A stretch of DNA of 64,000 nt, from positions 4,588,001 to 4,652,000 of the forward strand of contig NZ_CP119766.1 of the NCBI RefSeq assembly GCF_030378165.1. Reading direction: 5' to 3'. The position numbers and the translations under genes are program-made. This stretch comes from Flavobacterium panacagri (GTDB taxonomy: Bacteria; Bacteroidota; Bacteroidia; Flavobacteriales; Flavobacteriaceae). Positions 43,694 to 52,666 of the stretch are shown here, piece after piece. The notes under the pieces were generated by a model. That model was not told where the DNA came from. It did no database searches and worked only from the letters and a program-made list of their open reading frames with translations. Positions within the stretch are counted from its first letter, which is position 1, and every line of letters begins with the position of its first letter.

Positions 43694-44110
43694 TTAATTC
43701 AAGCCTTCCTTCATTTTCTGTATTCCCTTTGCTATAAACTCAGTCTTATTGTTTTTGGCTTTAGCAATAATACTTTCTCTTTCTTTAGGAATATCGTAAT
43801 ATTTCTCTGCCCACAAACTGATTTCTACCAAAATAGGAAACAGCTCAATTCCTTTTTCTGTTAATTGATACAGCACCTTTGCTTTGCTTTCTGGATGTTC
43901 CAGTTTAACGATTATATTGTTTTCTTCTAAGACCAAAAGTCTGCTGGCCAGAATATTGGTTGCTATTTTCTCTTCCGATTTTAAAAAATCTCCGTAGGTA
44001 CATTGCTGTTTAAACATCAAATCTCTGATAATCAACAGCGACCATTTATCTCCCCATATCTCTAAAGACGTGCTTATTGGGCATTCTGATCTTTTTTTTG
44101 AACTCGCCAT
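43694..44110 (-). CDS. HxlR-family transcriptional regulator
   Basis: 138 residues from M-A-S-S-K-K-R-S-E-C-P-I-S (ATG 44108-44110). Earlier in-frame ATGs would place the start inside the operator region. The family cysteine is C10 in E-C-P. The winged helix follows: E-I-W-G-D-K-W-S-L-L-I-I-R-D-L-M-F, then T-Y-G-D-F-L and I-L-A-S-R-L-L-V-L-E. Divergent from the SDR-thioesterase pair, with two palindromes and a promoter between. Likely an autoregulated repressor of both directions. Confidence 0.92.
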   Translation of the reverse strand: MASSKKRSECPISTSLEIWGDKWSLLIIRDLMFKQQCTYGDFLKSEEKIATNILASRLLVLEENNIIVKLEHPESKAKVLYQLTEKGIELFPILVEISLWAEKYYDIPKERESIIAKAKNNKTEFIAKGIQKMKEGLN

Positions 44111-44129
44111 AAAAATAATTTTAAAAACT

Positions 44130-44178
44130 ACTTGCATTTTGCAAGTAATTAATATCTTTGTACTTGCAAAATGCAAGC
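44130..44178. promoter_or_regulatory. Paired HxlR operators flanking a promoter
   Basis: ACTTGCATTTTGCAAGT (44130-44146) and ACTTGCAAAATGCAAGC (44162-44178) are two 17-bp palindromes 32 bp apart, about three helical turns, so on the same DNA face. Between them TATCTTTG (44153-44160) is a TAnnTTTG -7 element reading toward the SDR gene. The second palindrome covers the expected start of transcription. Confidence 0.75.
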
Positions 44179-44234
44179 AAATTTATTTAATATTATCAAA
44201 CGAACCAAATTATACAATTCTAAAATCAGAAAAA

Positions 44235-45002
44235 ATGAACTTAAAAGGAAAAACAATCTTAATCACTGGCGGTGCTTCAGGAATAGGTTTAGAATCTGCT
44301 AAGCAATTTTTAGCTCTTGGCGCTAATGTCATCATTACGGGAAGAAATAAAGAAAAATTAGATCAAGCTAAAAAACTTTACCCTCAATTAACAGCCATTC
44401 AAAATGATGTTTCAAATCCAGACGATGCATTAAAACTTTACCATATAGCAGAATCTCTAGGCGGAATCGACATTCTTTACAATAATGCTGGAGTTTCGAA
44501 TCCGACAAATAATTTGGCTAAAGCCAATGATAAAATAACAGAAATGGCCGCTTATGAAATGGATATTAATTACATCTCGGTTGTAAGACTAAACAATTTG
44601 TTTTTAAAAATGCTTCAAAACCGACCAGAAGCAGCAATTATTAATACCACTTCCATCTTAAGTTATGTCCCTTCCAATCTTGCTCCAACTTATTCAGCAA
44701 CAAAAGCGGCACTTCGTTTTTATACCGCTTCATTACGAAATCATTTGGAAGTAGCGAAAAGCAATATAAAGGTTTTTGAACTTTTGCCCCCATTAGTAGC
44801 GACGGAAATGGCCAAAGGAATAGATGCTAAAACTATTACACCCGAAACTCTTGTAAAAGCTCTACTAGATGGAATACAAAAAAACAAGTTTACTATTCGT
44901 GTAGGCGATACCAAAGTGGTCTATTTCTTAAGCCGCTTTTTTCCAAAAACTGCTTATAAACTAATTAATCCAGTAAAAAACAGCATCAAATTATCAGCTT
45001 AA
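44235..45002 (+). CDS. SDR-family oxidoreductase, paralogue of 17971-18738
   Basis: 255 residues starting M-N-L-K-G-K-T-I-L-I-T-G-G-A-S-G-I-G (cofactor loop 11-18). N-N-A-G and catalytic Y-S-A-T-K are intact. Identical in length to the SDR at 17971 and shares its ending R-F-F-P-K-T-A-Y-K-L-I-N-P. A longer frame upstream covers the operators and is not used. A thioesterase gene follows after 12 bp, so the HxlR regulator controls a two-gene operon. Substrate unknown. Confidence 0.93.
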   Translation: MNLKGKTILITGGASGIGLESAKQFLALGANVIITGRNKEKLDQAKKLYPQLTAIQNDVSNPDDALKLYHIAESLGGIDILYNNAGVSNPTNNLAKANDKITEMAAYEMDINYISVVRLNNLFLKMLQNRPEAAIINTTSILSYVPSNLAPTYSATKAALRFYTASLRNHLEVAKSNIKVFELLPPLVATEMAKGIDAKTITPETLVKALLDGIQKNKFTIRVGDTKVVYFLSRFFPKTAYKLINPVKNSIKLSA

Positions 45003-45014
45003 ATTAATATTTAA

Positions 45015-45458
45015 ATGGACAATAAAAGACTAGATTTTCTGCAGAGTTATATCGGTAAACATTTTACGGGAAGCCCTTCTCCTTTTGCACATTGGTTAAA
45101 CGGAAAAGTGATTGCCGTTGAAAAAGAAAATGTCGAATTTGAATTTGAAGTCAGAAAAGAAATGACGAATCCAGTTGGTATGCTTCACGGTGGCGTTACA
45201 GCGGGAATGATTGATGATTGCATTGGTGTAAATTTCATGGTTTTAGGCCTCGAAAAGTTTTATCCGACAATCAACTTATACATTGATTATTTTAATCCTG
45301 CATTCGAATTACAAACCGTAATTGTAAAAACTACTTTGGCGAAATTGGGAAAAACGATTATCAATATTAAAGCAGAAGTAATCAATAAAAATACTGCTAA
45401 AATTATGGCTCAAGCAAGTGCAAACTTAGCGTTAAGCGAGGTTAAGATTCCTGTTTAA
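45015..45458 (+). CDS. PaaI-family hot-dog thioesterase
   Basis: 147 residues. The hot-dog fold motif V-G-M-L-H-G-G-V-T-A-G-M-I-D-D contains the H-G-G at the catalytic helix and the Asp. Such enzymes hydrolyse acyl- or aryl-CoA thioesters. It lies 12 bp after the SDR in the same operon, and a hairpin terminator follows. The pair could process a shared aldehyde/acyl substrate; this is inference. Confidence 0.9.
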   Translation: MDNKRLDFLQSYIGKHFTGSPSPFAHWLNGKVIAVEKENVEFEFEVRKEMTNPVGMLHGGVTAGMIDDCIGVNFMVLGLEKFYPTINLYIDYFNPAFELQTVIVKTTLAKLGKTIINIKAEVINKNTAKIMAQASANLALSEVKIPV

Positions 45459-45471
45459 TTAAAAAGAAAAA

Positions 45472-45502
45472 GCTTTGTCAAAGTTTAAAACTTTGACAAA
45501 GC
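45472..45502. terminator. Bidirectional hairpin of the GCTTTGTCAAAG type
   Basis: Perfect 15-bp arms GCTTTGTCAAAGTTT and AAACTTTGACAAAGC with a single unpaired base. It lies between convergent genes. Nearly the same sequence forms the hairpin at 57998-58032. Confidence 0.75.
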
Positions 45503-45546
45503 CCTATTTTGGAATTTGAATTTTAAGATTTGGAATTTCAAAAACT

Positions 45547-47148
45547 TTATTCTTCGTACATTTCCATCCACAAGCGGGTTTCTTCTAAATCCAGTTCTTT
45601 TTCGATTTTTCTAAAAATTTCTTCGTTTACAGAACCTTTTTTATGCATGGTTTCCAGTTTATTTCGCTCCACATTCAAAAGATCAATTTGTACTCTGGTA
45701 AACTCATTAAAAATCTGTCCGCCTAATACTTTTCCATTTCCAAAAAAGTTAGCAGGAAGTTCCGTTTTTTGCAGTCGGTTAAATTTTACTTCATACTTAC
45801 TTTTAATGTTGTGCAATAATTCATCATCCAATAAAGAAAAATTATCTTCGATATGAGTTATCGTTTCAGAAACAATTTTATTTCGAATATCATATTCTTC
45901 TGCTAAAATAGAATAACGTTCAATTTTTAGTTTTTTAATCAGCCAAGGAAGCGTAAGTCCTTGAATAACTAAAGTAGACAATATCACACAAAAAACAAGG
46001 TAAATAATCAGATTACGAAGGGGGAATTCTTCTGTTTTATTCAACATTAGCGGAAGCGCCAAAGCAGCTGCCATAGAAACCACACCACGCATTCCCGACC
46101 AACCAAAAACAATCATGTTTCGGTAATCAAATTCTTCTTTGGCTCGTATTCGTTTGCTGAGCATTCTTGGCAAAATCGTAGCGGGAACAACCCACAAAAA
46201 ACGCACAACAATGACGACAACGCTAATAACAGCTCCCCAAATAAATAATGAAGTTCCAGAATAACTGCTGATTCCTTCCATAATCTGTCTTAACTGCAAT
46301 CCAATTAAAATAAAGATCAAACCGTTTAGAATATTATTTAAAACATCCCATATCGTATTGGTCATAATCCGGCTTTCGTGAGAAAAAATAGTCCCTGATC
46401 TCGCTGCTAGAAAAAGTCCAGTAGTTACGACTGCCAAAACTCCTGATCCATGAAAATGTTCCGCAAGCAAATAAGATGAAAATGGCGTTAGCAGTGTAAG
46501 TGTTACCTCAATAATGTCATCGCAAACAAATCTTTTATGAATATAGTACATTACAAATCCAATCGCTAATCCAATTCCAATACCCAAAATTGACATTAGA
46601 ACAAAGTTTAATCCTGCTTGCCATAAGATAAAATTTCCAGCTGTAATAGCGGTTAAAGCATATTTATAAGCTACAAGCCCGCTGGCATCGTTAACCAGAC
46701 TTTCTCCTTCCAAAATGGCAATTAATCTTGGATTTAATCCTAATCCTTTTGTAATCGCAGTTGCTGAAACTGCATCTGGAGGCGAAACAATAGCACCAAG
46801 TAAAAAGGCTAACGGCCAAGAAATATCATCTATAAGCCAATGCGCCACAACAGCAACTAATCCAGTAGTAAAAAACACCAAACCAACAGCTGCTAAAGTT
46901 ATCGGACGGATAGATTGTTTAAAATCAGACCAGCTGGTATGCCAAGCAGCGTGATACAAAAGTGGCGGCAGAAAAATAATAAAAACAATTTCAGGGCTTA
47001 GCGCAACAACCGGAAGTCCTGGCACGACACTAATAATTACACCGCAAAGCACTAAAACAATAGGTATTGGAAAATTATATCTTTTACTAACTAGACTTAA
47101 AAATGCTACACCAAAAAGCAGCATTATAATAACGGTAATATTCTCCAT
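45547..47148 (-). CDS. Na+/H+ antiporter, CPA1 family
   Basis: 533 residues: about 12 hydrophobic segments (1-410), then a cytoplasmic helical C-terminal tail (about 415-533). Family motifs are the P-P-L-L-Y-H-A-A-W early block, G-A-I-V-S-P-P-D-A-V-S-A-T-A-I and L-E-G-E-S-L-V-N-D-A-S-G-L-V in the transport core. The Asp pair (P-P-D and N-D) is the ion-binding site. It exports sodium in exchange for protons at the inner membrane. Convergent with the thioesterase gene and sharing its terminator. Confidence 0.93.
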   Translation of the reverse strand: MENITVIIMLLFGVAFLSLVSKRYNFPIPIVLVLCGVIISVVPGLPVVALSPEIVFIIFLPPLLYHAAWHTSWSDFKQSIRPITLAAVGLVFFTTGLVAVVAHWLIDDISWPLAFLLGAIVSPPDAVSATAITKGLGLNPRLIAILEGESLVNDASGLVAYKYALTAITAGNFILWQAGLNFVLMSILGIGIGLAIGFVMYYIHKRFVCDDIIEVTLTLLTPFSSYLLAEHFHGSGVLAVVTTGLFLAARSGTIFSHESRIMTNTIWDVLNNILNGLIFILIGLQLRQIMEGISSYSGTSLFIWGAVISVVVIVVRFLWVVPATILPRMLSKRIRAKEEFDYRNMIVFGWSGMRGVVSMAAALALPLMLNKTEEFPLRNLIIYLVFCVILSTLVIQGLTLPWLIKKLKIERYSILAEEYDIRNKIVSETITHIEDNFSLLDDELLHNIKSKYEVKFNRLQKTELPANFFGNGKVLGGQIFNEFTRVQIDLLNVERNKLETMHKKGSVNEEIFRKIEKELDLEETRLWMEMYEE

Positions 47149-47254
47149 TTAAAGGGTGGTGTTTATCGATTTTGGAATTGAAATTTCGAGCACTAAATTA
47201 AGATTTTTGCGAAGTAAATTAAAATATCATTAAAAAAAAGAAAAACTCAATTTA

Positions 47255-47298
47255 TTGACTTACATCAAACTTTTACATGCTGTACAACTGTACATTTG
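47255..47298 (+). promoter_or_regulatory. ribB promoter with FNR/Crp-like box
   Basis: TTGAC-TTAC-ATCAA (47255-47268) is one base from the TTGAT-N4-ATCAA half-site palindrome bound by Fnr-type regulators. It sits 22 bp upstream of the -7 element TACATTTG (47291-47298), which is 34 bp before the ribB start codon. TGTACA occurs twice (47281, 47289) across the promoter. The downstream Crp/Fnr gene is the obvious candidate. Confidence 0.5.
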
Positions 47299-47332
47299 AA
47301 ATCCTTTTTTTTAATAAGTTTCAAAATACATT

Positions 47333-47998
47333 ATGATGATAAGTACAGAAATAAGTCCGTTAATTCAATTTGGGATCACGAGCCAAAAACGTGTTGAAAA
47401 TACTTTAGAACAACTTAAAAGCGGAAAAGGAATTCTGCTGATTGATGACGAAAATCGGGAAAACGAAGGCGATTTGATTTTTTCTGCCGAACATATGAAC
47501 GTTTCCGTTATGGCTCTTATGATACGCGAATGCAGTGGTATTGTCTGTTTGTGTTTAACCAATGAAAAAGCCGATCAACTGGAACTTCCCTATATGGTAA
47601 AAGACAATACCAGCAGTTTTCAAACTCCTTTTACTATTACAATTGAAGCTAAAAATGGCGTAACCACAGGAGTTTCTGCTGCCGACCGAATCACTACAAT
47701 CAAAACTGCAATTGCTTCGAATGCTAAAGCCGACGATTTAGCAAGACCTGGACATATTTTTCCTTTAAGAGCAAAAAATAATGGCGTTTTAGAACGAAAC
47801 GGTCATACCGAAGGAAGTGTCGATTTAATGAAACTCGCTAATCTAAAACCCGAAGCCGTTCTTTGTGAATTAATGAATGAAGATGGAACAATGGCAAAAT
47901 TAAACGAAATTGTTAGTTTTGCTCAACGACACGATTTACTAGTTTTATCAATTGAAGATATTATCTATTACCGTAAATTCGTGCGAGATTATAACTAA
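47333..47998 (+). CDS. ribB: 3,4-dihydroxy-2-butanone 4-phosphate synthase
   Basis: 221 residues, a stand-alone RibB without the GTP cyclohydrolase II half. Key blocks are [11 protein letters not shown] (metal and substrate site), G-V-S-A-A-D-R and G-H-I-F-P-L-R, then N-G-H-T-E-G-S-V-D. It converts ribulose 5-phosphate to the four-carbon precursor of riboflavin. The neighbouring flavin-dependent systems in this window increase flavin demand but are not physically linked. It is followed after one base by a Crp/Fnr regulator. No FMN riboswitch was recognised in the 180-bp upstream region. Confidence 0.95.
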   Translation: MMISTEISPLIQFGITSQKRVENTLEQLKSGKGILLIDDENRENEGDLIFSAEHMNVSVMALMIRECSGIVCLCLTNEKADQLELPYMVKDNTSSFQTPFTITIEAKNGVTTGVSAADRITTIKTAIASNAKADDLARPGHIFPLRAKNNGVLERNGHTEGSVDLMKLANLKPEAVLCELMNEDGTMAKLNEIVSFAQRHDLLVLSIEDIIYYRKFVRDYN

Positions 47999-47999
47999 A

Positions 48000-48572
48000 A
48001 TGATATACGAACAGCTAAGTAATTACATCAAAAAAAACATTCAAGTTTCTGATGAAGATTTAAATACGATTCTTTCCTATTTTAAACCTCTGAAGAAAAC
48101 AAAAAATGAGTTATTGCTTGCACAGGGACAAATCAGTCAGCAGACTTTTTTTGTTGGAAAAGGCTGTGTTCGTATCTTTTTTATTAATGAAGAAGGAAAA
48201 GATGTTACCCGATATATTGCTTTCGAAAATCAGTTTGCGACTGCTTTGGTCAGTTTTATAACTAAAAATCCTTCGCAGGAAAATATTCAAGTAATTGAGA
48301 AATCTGAATTACTTACTATTACACATGAAGATTTTAATTATTTGATGAAAATTATTCCGCAATGGCGTGAATTTTACAGCAATTATTTAGAAAAAGCGTA
48401 TGTAAATAATGCCAACAGATTAATGTCATTTACAACGATGGATGCTTTGGAAAGATACCATCAGCTTTTGAAAATTAATCCTGCTATTGTAAAAAGGCTT
48501 CCTAATAAAATTGTAGCTTCTTATATAAATATTTCGCAGGAAACTTTGAGTCGATTGAAATCTAGGGTTTGA
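48000..48572 (+). CDS. Crp/Fnr-family transcriptional regulator
   Basis: 190 residues from M-I-Y-E-Q-L-S-N-Y-I, the ATG one base after the ribB stop. An earlier start inside ribB is less likely. The cyclic-nucleotide-binding-like beta roll covers about 25-120 (Q-T-F-F-V-G-K-G-C-V-R-I-F-F). The C-terminal HTH ends I-N-I-S-Q-E-T-L-S-R-L-K-S-R. There is no N-terminal Fe-S cysteine cluster, so it is not a true oxygen-sensing Fnr; the signal is unknown. Co-transcription with ribB and the box at 47255 point to autoregulation. Confidence 0.9.
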   Translation: MIYEQLSNYIKKNIQVSDEDLNTILSYFKPLKKTKNELLLAQGQISQQTFFVGKGCVRIFFINEEGKDVTRYIAFENQFATALVSFITKNPSQENIQVIEKSELLTITHEDFNYLMKIIPQWREFYSNYLEKAYVNNANRLMSFTTMDALERYHQLLKINPAIVKRLPNKIVASYINISQETLSRLKSRV

Positions 48573-48619
48573 TAGTTCTTCCATATCAAATCCTAAATTT
48601 CAAATTGATAATAAATAAT

Positions 48620-48657
48620 AAACCCTGTAAATCTAATTCATTTACAGGGTTTCTCTT
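48620..48657 (+). terminator. Terminator of ribB-crp
   Basis: Arms AAACCCTGTAAA and TTTACAGGGTTT with loop TCTAATTCA, then a T-rich tail. Confidence 0.8.
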
Positions 48658-48859
48658 TTGTAGTTTAGCTCACTATACAGGTTTACTTTTTTAGATAATT
48701 TTATTTATCCGAAAAGAAAAATGAGCAAATGTCTTATTTCTACATTTTTAAAACTTATAGTACCCGCTGTTAGACAAATGGAAATCTAAGTTTGTATTAC
48801 TGCTTAATACCATAAAAATTTTAAGCTAAAAAAATTTAGATGATCTTATTTGAACAAAA

Positions 48860-49714
48860 ATGAAAATTCAAAAACACTTAATAGAAGAAATTTCTATCGA
48901 AAAAAAACTTAGAAAAAATCCTTTGCTAATACCCTTAACCACTTTTTTGTTTGCTTTCATTTTGCTTTCTTTAATTGGGTATTGTATGTACTTATATGAA
49001 GCCGGATTTTATTGGACATTTTTACCAGCTGGTCTTCTCGTACATTCTTTTCTAATACTTACGGTTCATGAGGGATCTCATAAAGCAATAACCAAAACTA
49101 AATTTGACCGTTTTATTTTAAATTTATGTTCAGCTTTAGTCTTTTTGCCTTTTTATGGAGAACACTATAGAAAATACCACTTAATTCATCACGGATATAC
49201 CAACACAGATTTAGATCCACTTGCTTCTCCGATGTCCCAAAAAATATATCAAAAATATAGATATTTATATATTCTGCTGGAATCAATTCCTGCTTTATAT
49301 ACTTTCTATTTAATTTTTGACTTTAATAAAAGAGAAGATTCTAAAAAATTCAACAACATATTAAAAATCAACAGACTCTATTTTACAATTTCAATATGTG
49401 TTAGTGTTGTTTGGTTTTTTATTATAAAACCTCCTATCTATTTTGTGCTGCTTACCCTTTTTGTCTTAAATATTATCTCGGCAATAAGAAGCTGGTGTGA
49501 ACACATGGGCACTTCTTTAGAGCATAAAACAAATACGTACTGGTTTCCTTTAGGATTTGGCATTGGAAATCACGACGTGCATCACGAACATCCTAATCTT
49601 TCGTGGCTTACCTTAACAATTGGCTTATTTAAACGAGAGAAAAATTCTAATCCGATAAAAACTATAAGAGGGATTTTATTTGATAAGTCCTTTACTTTTT
49701 ATAAAGTAAAATAG
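48860..49714 (+). CDS. Fatty-acid-desaturase-family membrane protein
   Basis: 284 residues with four hydrophobic segments (about 24-46, 55-70, 122-145, 175-210). The three His boxes of the membrane di-iron desaturase/hydroxylase superfamily are present: H70-E-G-S-H74, H102-Y-R-K-Y-H-L-I-H-H111 and H238-D-V-H-H-E-H244. It inserts double bonds or hydroxyl groups into lipids or carotenoids at the inner membrane; which one is not clear. Short compared with acyl-CoA desaturases, closer to carotenoid-hydroxylase-like members. Monocistronic. Confidence 0.85.
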   Translation: MKIQKHLIEEISIEKKLRKNPLLIPLTTFLFAFILLSLIGYCMYLYEAGFYWTFLPAGLLVHSFLILTVHEGSHKAITKTKFDRFILNLCSALVFLPFYGEHYRKYHLIHHGYTNTDLDPLASPMSQKIYQKYRYLYILLESIPALYTFYLIFDFNKREDSKKFNNILKINRLYFTISICVSVVWFFIIKPPIYFVLLTLFVLNIISAIRSWCEHMGTSLEHKTNTYWFPLGFGIGNHDVHHEHPNLSWLTLTIGLFKREKNSNPIKTIRGILFDKSFTFYKVK

Positions 49715-49802
49715 AAAAATAAGATGACAAACACTACGCAAACACTTTTGGTTAAAAATCTGCTCAAATCTGTTTAAATCTCCGTAAAACTTTAAACCAA
49801 TA

Positions 49803-49836
49803 AAAAAGCCGAATCTTAAGATTCGGCTTTTGTTTT
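49803..49836. terminator. Bidirectional terminator between desaturase and nrdA
   Basis: Perfect palindrome AAAAGCCGAATCTT / AAGATTCGGCTTTT with T-runs in both directions, immediately after the nrdA stop on its strand. Confidence 0.85.
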
Positions 49837-51531
49837 TTATGATTCACAACTGCTGCAAGAAACGAGACTAGTTACTAATTCTTTAGAAACACTTTGGCTT
49901 CTTTGGTAATACAAACTTTTAACACCTTGTTGCCAAGCTTCTATCATTAAACGGTTTACATCTTTAATCGCTAATTCTGCTGGAATATTAAGATTTAAAC
50001 TTTGTCCTTGATCGACAAATTTCTGGCGAATTCCTGCCTGCTGCACAATTTCTAACTGACTGATTTCTTTAAATGTCTTAAAAACATCTTTTTCTTCTTG
50101 TGTTAGTTCTGACATGTGCTGCACGCTGCCTCCATTCAACATAATTCCTCTCCAAACCTCTTCGTTATCTAAGCCTTTTTCTTCCAGTAATTTTTTAAGG
50201 TATTTATTTTTACGCATAAAATTACCTTTACTCAATCCAGCTTTGTAATAATTACTGCTGAAAGGCTCAATTCCTGGTGAAGTTTGTCCTAAAATTGCAG
50301 AAGATGAAGTTGTTGGTGCAATTGCCATTGTGGTTGTATTACGTCTTCCGTACCCTTTTAACAATTCTGGTTCACCGTAAATTCTAGCCAATTCCTGACT
50401 TGCTTTATCCGCTTTATCACTAATATGTTTGAAAATCTCAGTCGTTTTCATTTTAGCTTCCATTCCTTCAAACGGAATCATATTTTTCTGTAAGTAAGAA
50501 TGCCATCCTAAAACACCTAAACCTAATGCGCGGTGTCTTTTTGCAAATTTATTAGCGGCAGAAAGATAATAGTTCCCTTCTGTTTTTTCGATGAATTCCT
50601 GCAGCACTGCATCTAAGAAAAAGATAGCCAATTTTACGGCTTCAGTATCTTTCCATTCTTCATATAACTCTAAATTCATAGAAGAAAGGCAACAGATAAA
50701 TGATTCGTCATGAGTTGACGGAAGCATAATCTCGCTGCATAAGTTACTAGCGTTGATTCTTAAATTCTGGTCTTTATAAACTTGCGGTTTGTTTTTATTT
50801 ACATTGTCACTAAAAAAGATATAAGGCAATCCTTTTTGCTGACGGCTCTCTAAAACTTTTGCCCAAACTTGTCTTTTTTCTGCATCACCATCAATCATTT
50901 CCTGCATCCAATAATCTGGCACGCAAATTCCTGTAAACAAGTTCTGAATTGGGTTTCCAATACTTTTAATTTTCAAAAACTCTTCAATATCTGGATGATC
51001 GACATCTAAATAAGCTGCGAATGCACCACGACGAACTCCTCCTTGTGAAATCGTATCCATAGCCGTATCAAAAAGTTTCATAAAACTTACTGCACCGCTA
51101 CTCTTTCCGTTGTCTGTTACAGCACTTCCGCGTTCGCGTAATTCACCAAAATAACCAGAAGTTCCACCACCAATTTTAGTCTGCATGATTACTTCACCCA
51201 ATTTATGCGTGATTCCCTCAATTTTATCTGGAACGTGCACGTTAAAGCAAGAAATTGGCAGACCTCTTTCTGTTCCCATATTTGCCCAAACTGGAGAACT
51301 TATACTCATCCACCCTCTTTCGATCATTTCAACAAAAGATTCTTTTAATTCTGGTTTGTATAATCTTTTGGCTGCTGCGGTACAGATTCTGTCAATTGCA
51401 CCTTCAACTGTTTCACCTTTTAAAAGATAACCACGATTTAAAATTTGTTCGCTTTCTGAATTTTTCCACCACATTTTACTACCGTTCTGTGGCTCAAAAT
51501 TATTTACTGGGTTTGTGTCTATTGTATTCAT
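49837..51531 (-). CDS. nrdA: Ribonucleoside-diphosphate reductase alpha subunit, no ATP-cone
   Basis: 564 residues. Shorter than the E. coli enzyme because the N-terminal ATP-cone (overall activity site) is absent; the catalytic barrel begins within 40 residues. Visible are the first redox cysteine in L-P-I-S-C-F-N (C95), the active-site block N-A-S-N-L-C-S-E, M-A-I-A-P-T-T-S-S-S and the C-terminal redox pair in V-S-C-S-S-C-E-S. Reduces NDPs to dNDPs together with NrdB, whose gene ends 18 bp upstream. Without a cone the enzyme would lack dATP feedback through this subunit. Confidence 0.95.
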   Translation of the reverse strand: MNTIDTNPVNNFEPQNGSKMWWKNSESEQILNRGYLLKGETVEGAIDRICTAAAKRLYKPELKESFVEMIERGWMSISSPVWANMGTERGLPISCFNVHVPDKIEGITHKLGEVIMQTKIGGGTSGYFGELRERGSAVTDNGKSSGAVSFMKLFDTAMDTISQGGVRRGAFAAYLDVDHPDIEEFLKIKSIGNPIQNLFTGICVPDYWMQEMIDGDAEKRQVWAKVLESRQQKGLPYIFFSDNVNKNKPQVYKDQNLRINASNLCSEIMLPSTHDESFICCLSSMNLELYEEWKDTEAVKLAIFFLDAVLQEFIEKTEGNYYLSAANKFAKRHRALGLGVLGWHSYLQKNMIPFEGMEAKMKTTEIFKHISDKADKASQELARIYGEPELLKGYGRRNTTTMAIAPTTSSSAILGQTSPGIEPFSSNYYKAGLSKGNFMRKNKYLKKLLEEKGLDNEEVWRGIMLNGGSVQHMSELTQEEKDVFKTFKEISQLEIVQQAGIRQKFVDQGQSLNLNIPAELAIKDVNRLMIEAWQQGVKSLYYQRSQSVSKELVTSLVSCSSCES

Positions 51532-51549
51532 AAGTATTATGGGCTTGTA

Positions 51550-52524
51550 TTAGAAAAGATCGTTTGCTGTAATGCTTTTATCGTGTTTCGTATATTCTAC
51601 TGGACGTTTTGCAAAGAAATCGTCTAAACTGTTTGCAAAAACCTCTTCTTCAAACCAAGCCATCGCTGCGTAATCTTGCGGCGATACATTAAAAATTGTT
51701 TCTATATTGATTTGTCTTAAACTTTCGTCTACTCTAAATTTCATGAAGTTTACCAACTCTTCTTTATTGATGGTTTCGATTGCTCCATCTTCAAAAATCC
51801 AATCCAGAATAGCCGCTTCAACATCAATTGATTCTCTAACCGTTTCACGGATTAACTCTAAAGTTTCTGCATCAAAATATTCTGGGAATTCTTCACGGAT
51901 TTTGTTAATGATATAAATTCCGCCATTTGCATGAATCTGTTCATCGATAGATGTCCATGCAATAATATTGCTCACATTTTTCATGTATCCTTTAAATCTT
52001 GTAAAAGACAATAGAATTGCAAACTGGCTGAACAATGAAACATTTTCGATTAGAATACTGAATAAAATCAGCGAGACCATATATTTTCTGTTGTCCTGAG
52101 ATTTAGTGTCTTTCAATACATTCGAAAGATAATCTACACGTCTGCGAACTACAGGAACATCCAATAACTTTTCGAATTCATCATTATAACCTAAAACTTC
52201 CAGCAAACGAGAATAAGCTTCAGAGTGTCTAAATTCGCATTCTGCAAAAGTTGTTCCTAATCCGTTGAATTCTGGCTTTGGAAAATGCTCATATATATTA
52301 CCCCAAAAACTTTTTACGGCTACCTCAATCTGTGCGATTGCTAATAAACTGTTTTTGATTGCGGTTTTTTCAGCTTCATTTAAATGAGCATGAAAATCTT
52401 GTGTATCGGCTGTAAAGTCTACTTCGGTGTGTACCCAGTAAGCCTTATTAATTGCTTCAGTAAATTGCAGAACCTCAGGATATTCGAAAGGTTTATAGTT
52501 AATTCTTTTATCGAAAATTGACAT
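51550..52524 (-). CDS. nrdB: Ribonucleoside-diphosphate reductase beta subunit, class Id-like
   Basis: 324 residues. The metal ligands lie in helix motifs E97-F-R-H100 and later E-N-V and D-E-Q-I-H. Tyr104 follows (H-S-E-A-Y-S-R), the exact number reported for the tyrosine of the Flavobacterium johnsoniae class Id beta subunit. That enzyme uses a superoxide-activated dimanganese cofactor and leaves this tyrosine unoxidised. No NrdI gene is present here, as expected for Id. First gene of a nrdB-nrdA operon with a -7 element at 52610 and a DnaA-box cluster upstream. Confidence 0.94.
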   Translation of the reverse strand: MSIFDKRINYKPFEYPEVLQFTEAINKAYWVHTEVDFTADTQDFHAHLNEAEKTAIKNSLLAIAQIEVAVKSFWGNIYEHFPKPEFNGLGTTFAECEFRHSEAYSRLLEVLGYNDEFEKLLDVPVVRRRVDYLSNVLKDTKSQDNRKYMVSLILFSILIENVSLFSQFAILLSFTRFKGYMKNVSNIIAWTSIDEQIHANGGIYIINKIREEFPEYFDAETLELIRETVRESIDVEAAILDWIFEDGAIETINKEELVNFMKFRVDESLRQINIETIFNVSPQDYAAMAWFEEEVFANSLDDFFAKRPVEYTKHDKSITANDLF

Positions 52525-52609
52525 ATATATAGAGTTTTAAGTGACAAAATGATGATAGAAAATCGTGCGCTATGATTTGGGGAGTGGTATTAGCGTGCTT
52601 TCTATATTA

Positions 52610-52617
52610 CAAATTTA
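52610..52617 (-). promoter_or_regulatory. -7 element (TAAATTTG) of nrdBA
   Basis: On the minus strand TAAATTTG matches TAnnTTTG exactly; leader to the nrdB ATG about 80 nt. Confidence 0.55.
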
Positions 52618-52666
52618 GCCCACAGTTCTTCTCTTGTCTACTTTTTGATGTTAAAAATCCGATCAA

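Noticed and set aside
47149..47332. FMN riboswitch upstream of ribB
   Set aside because: The upstream region is short and lacks the conserved AGGGCAG and GATTCAG-type FMN aptamer blocks.
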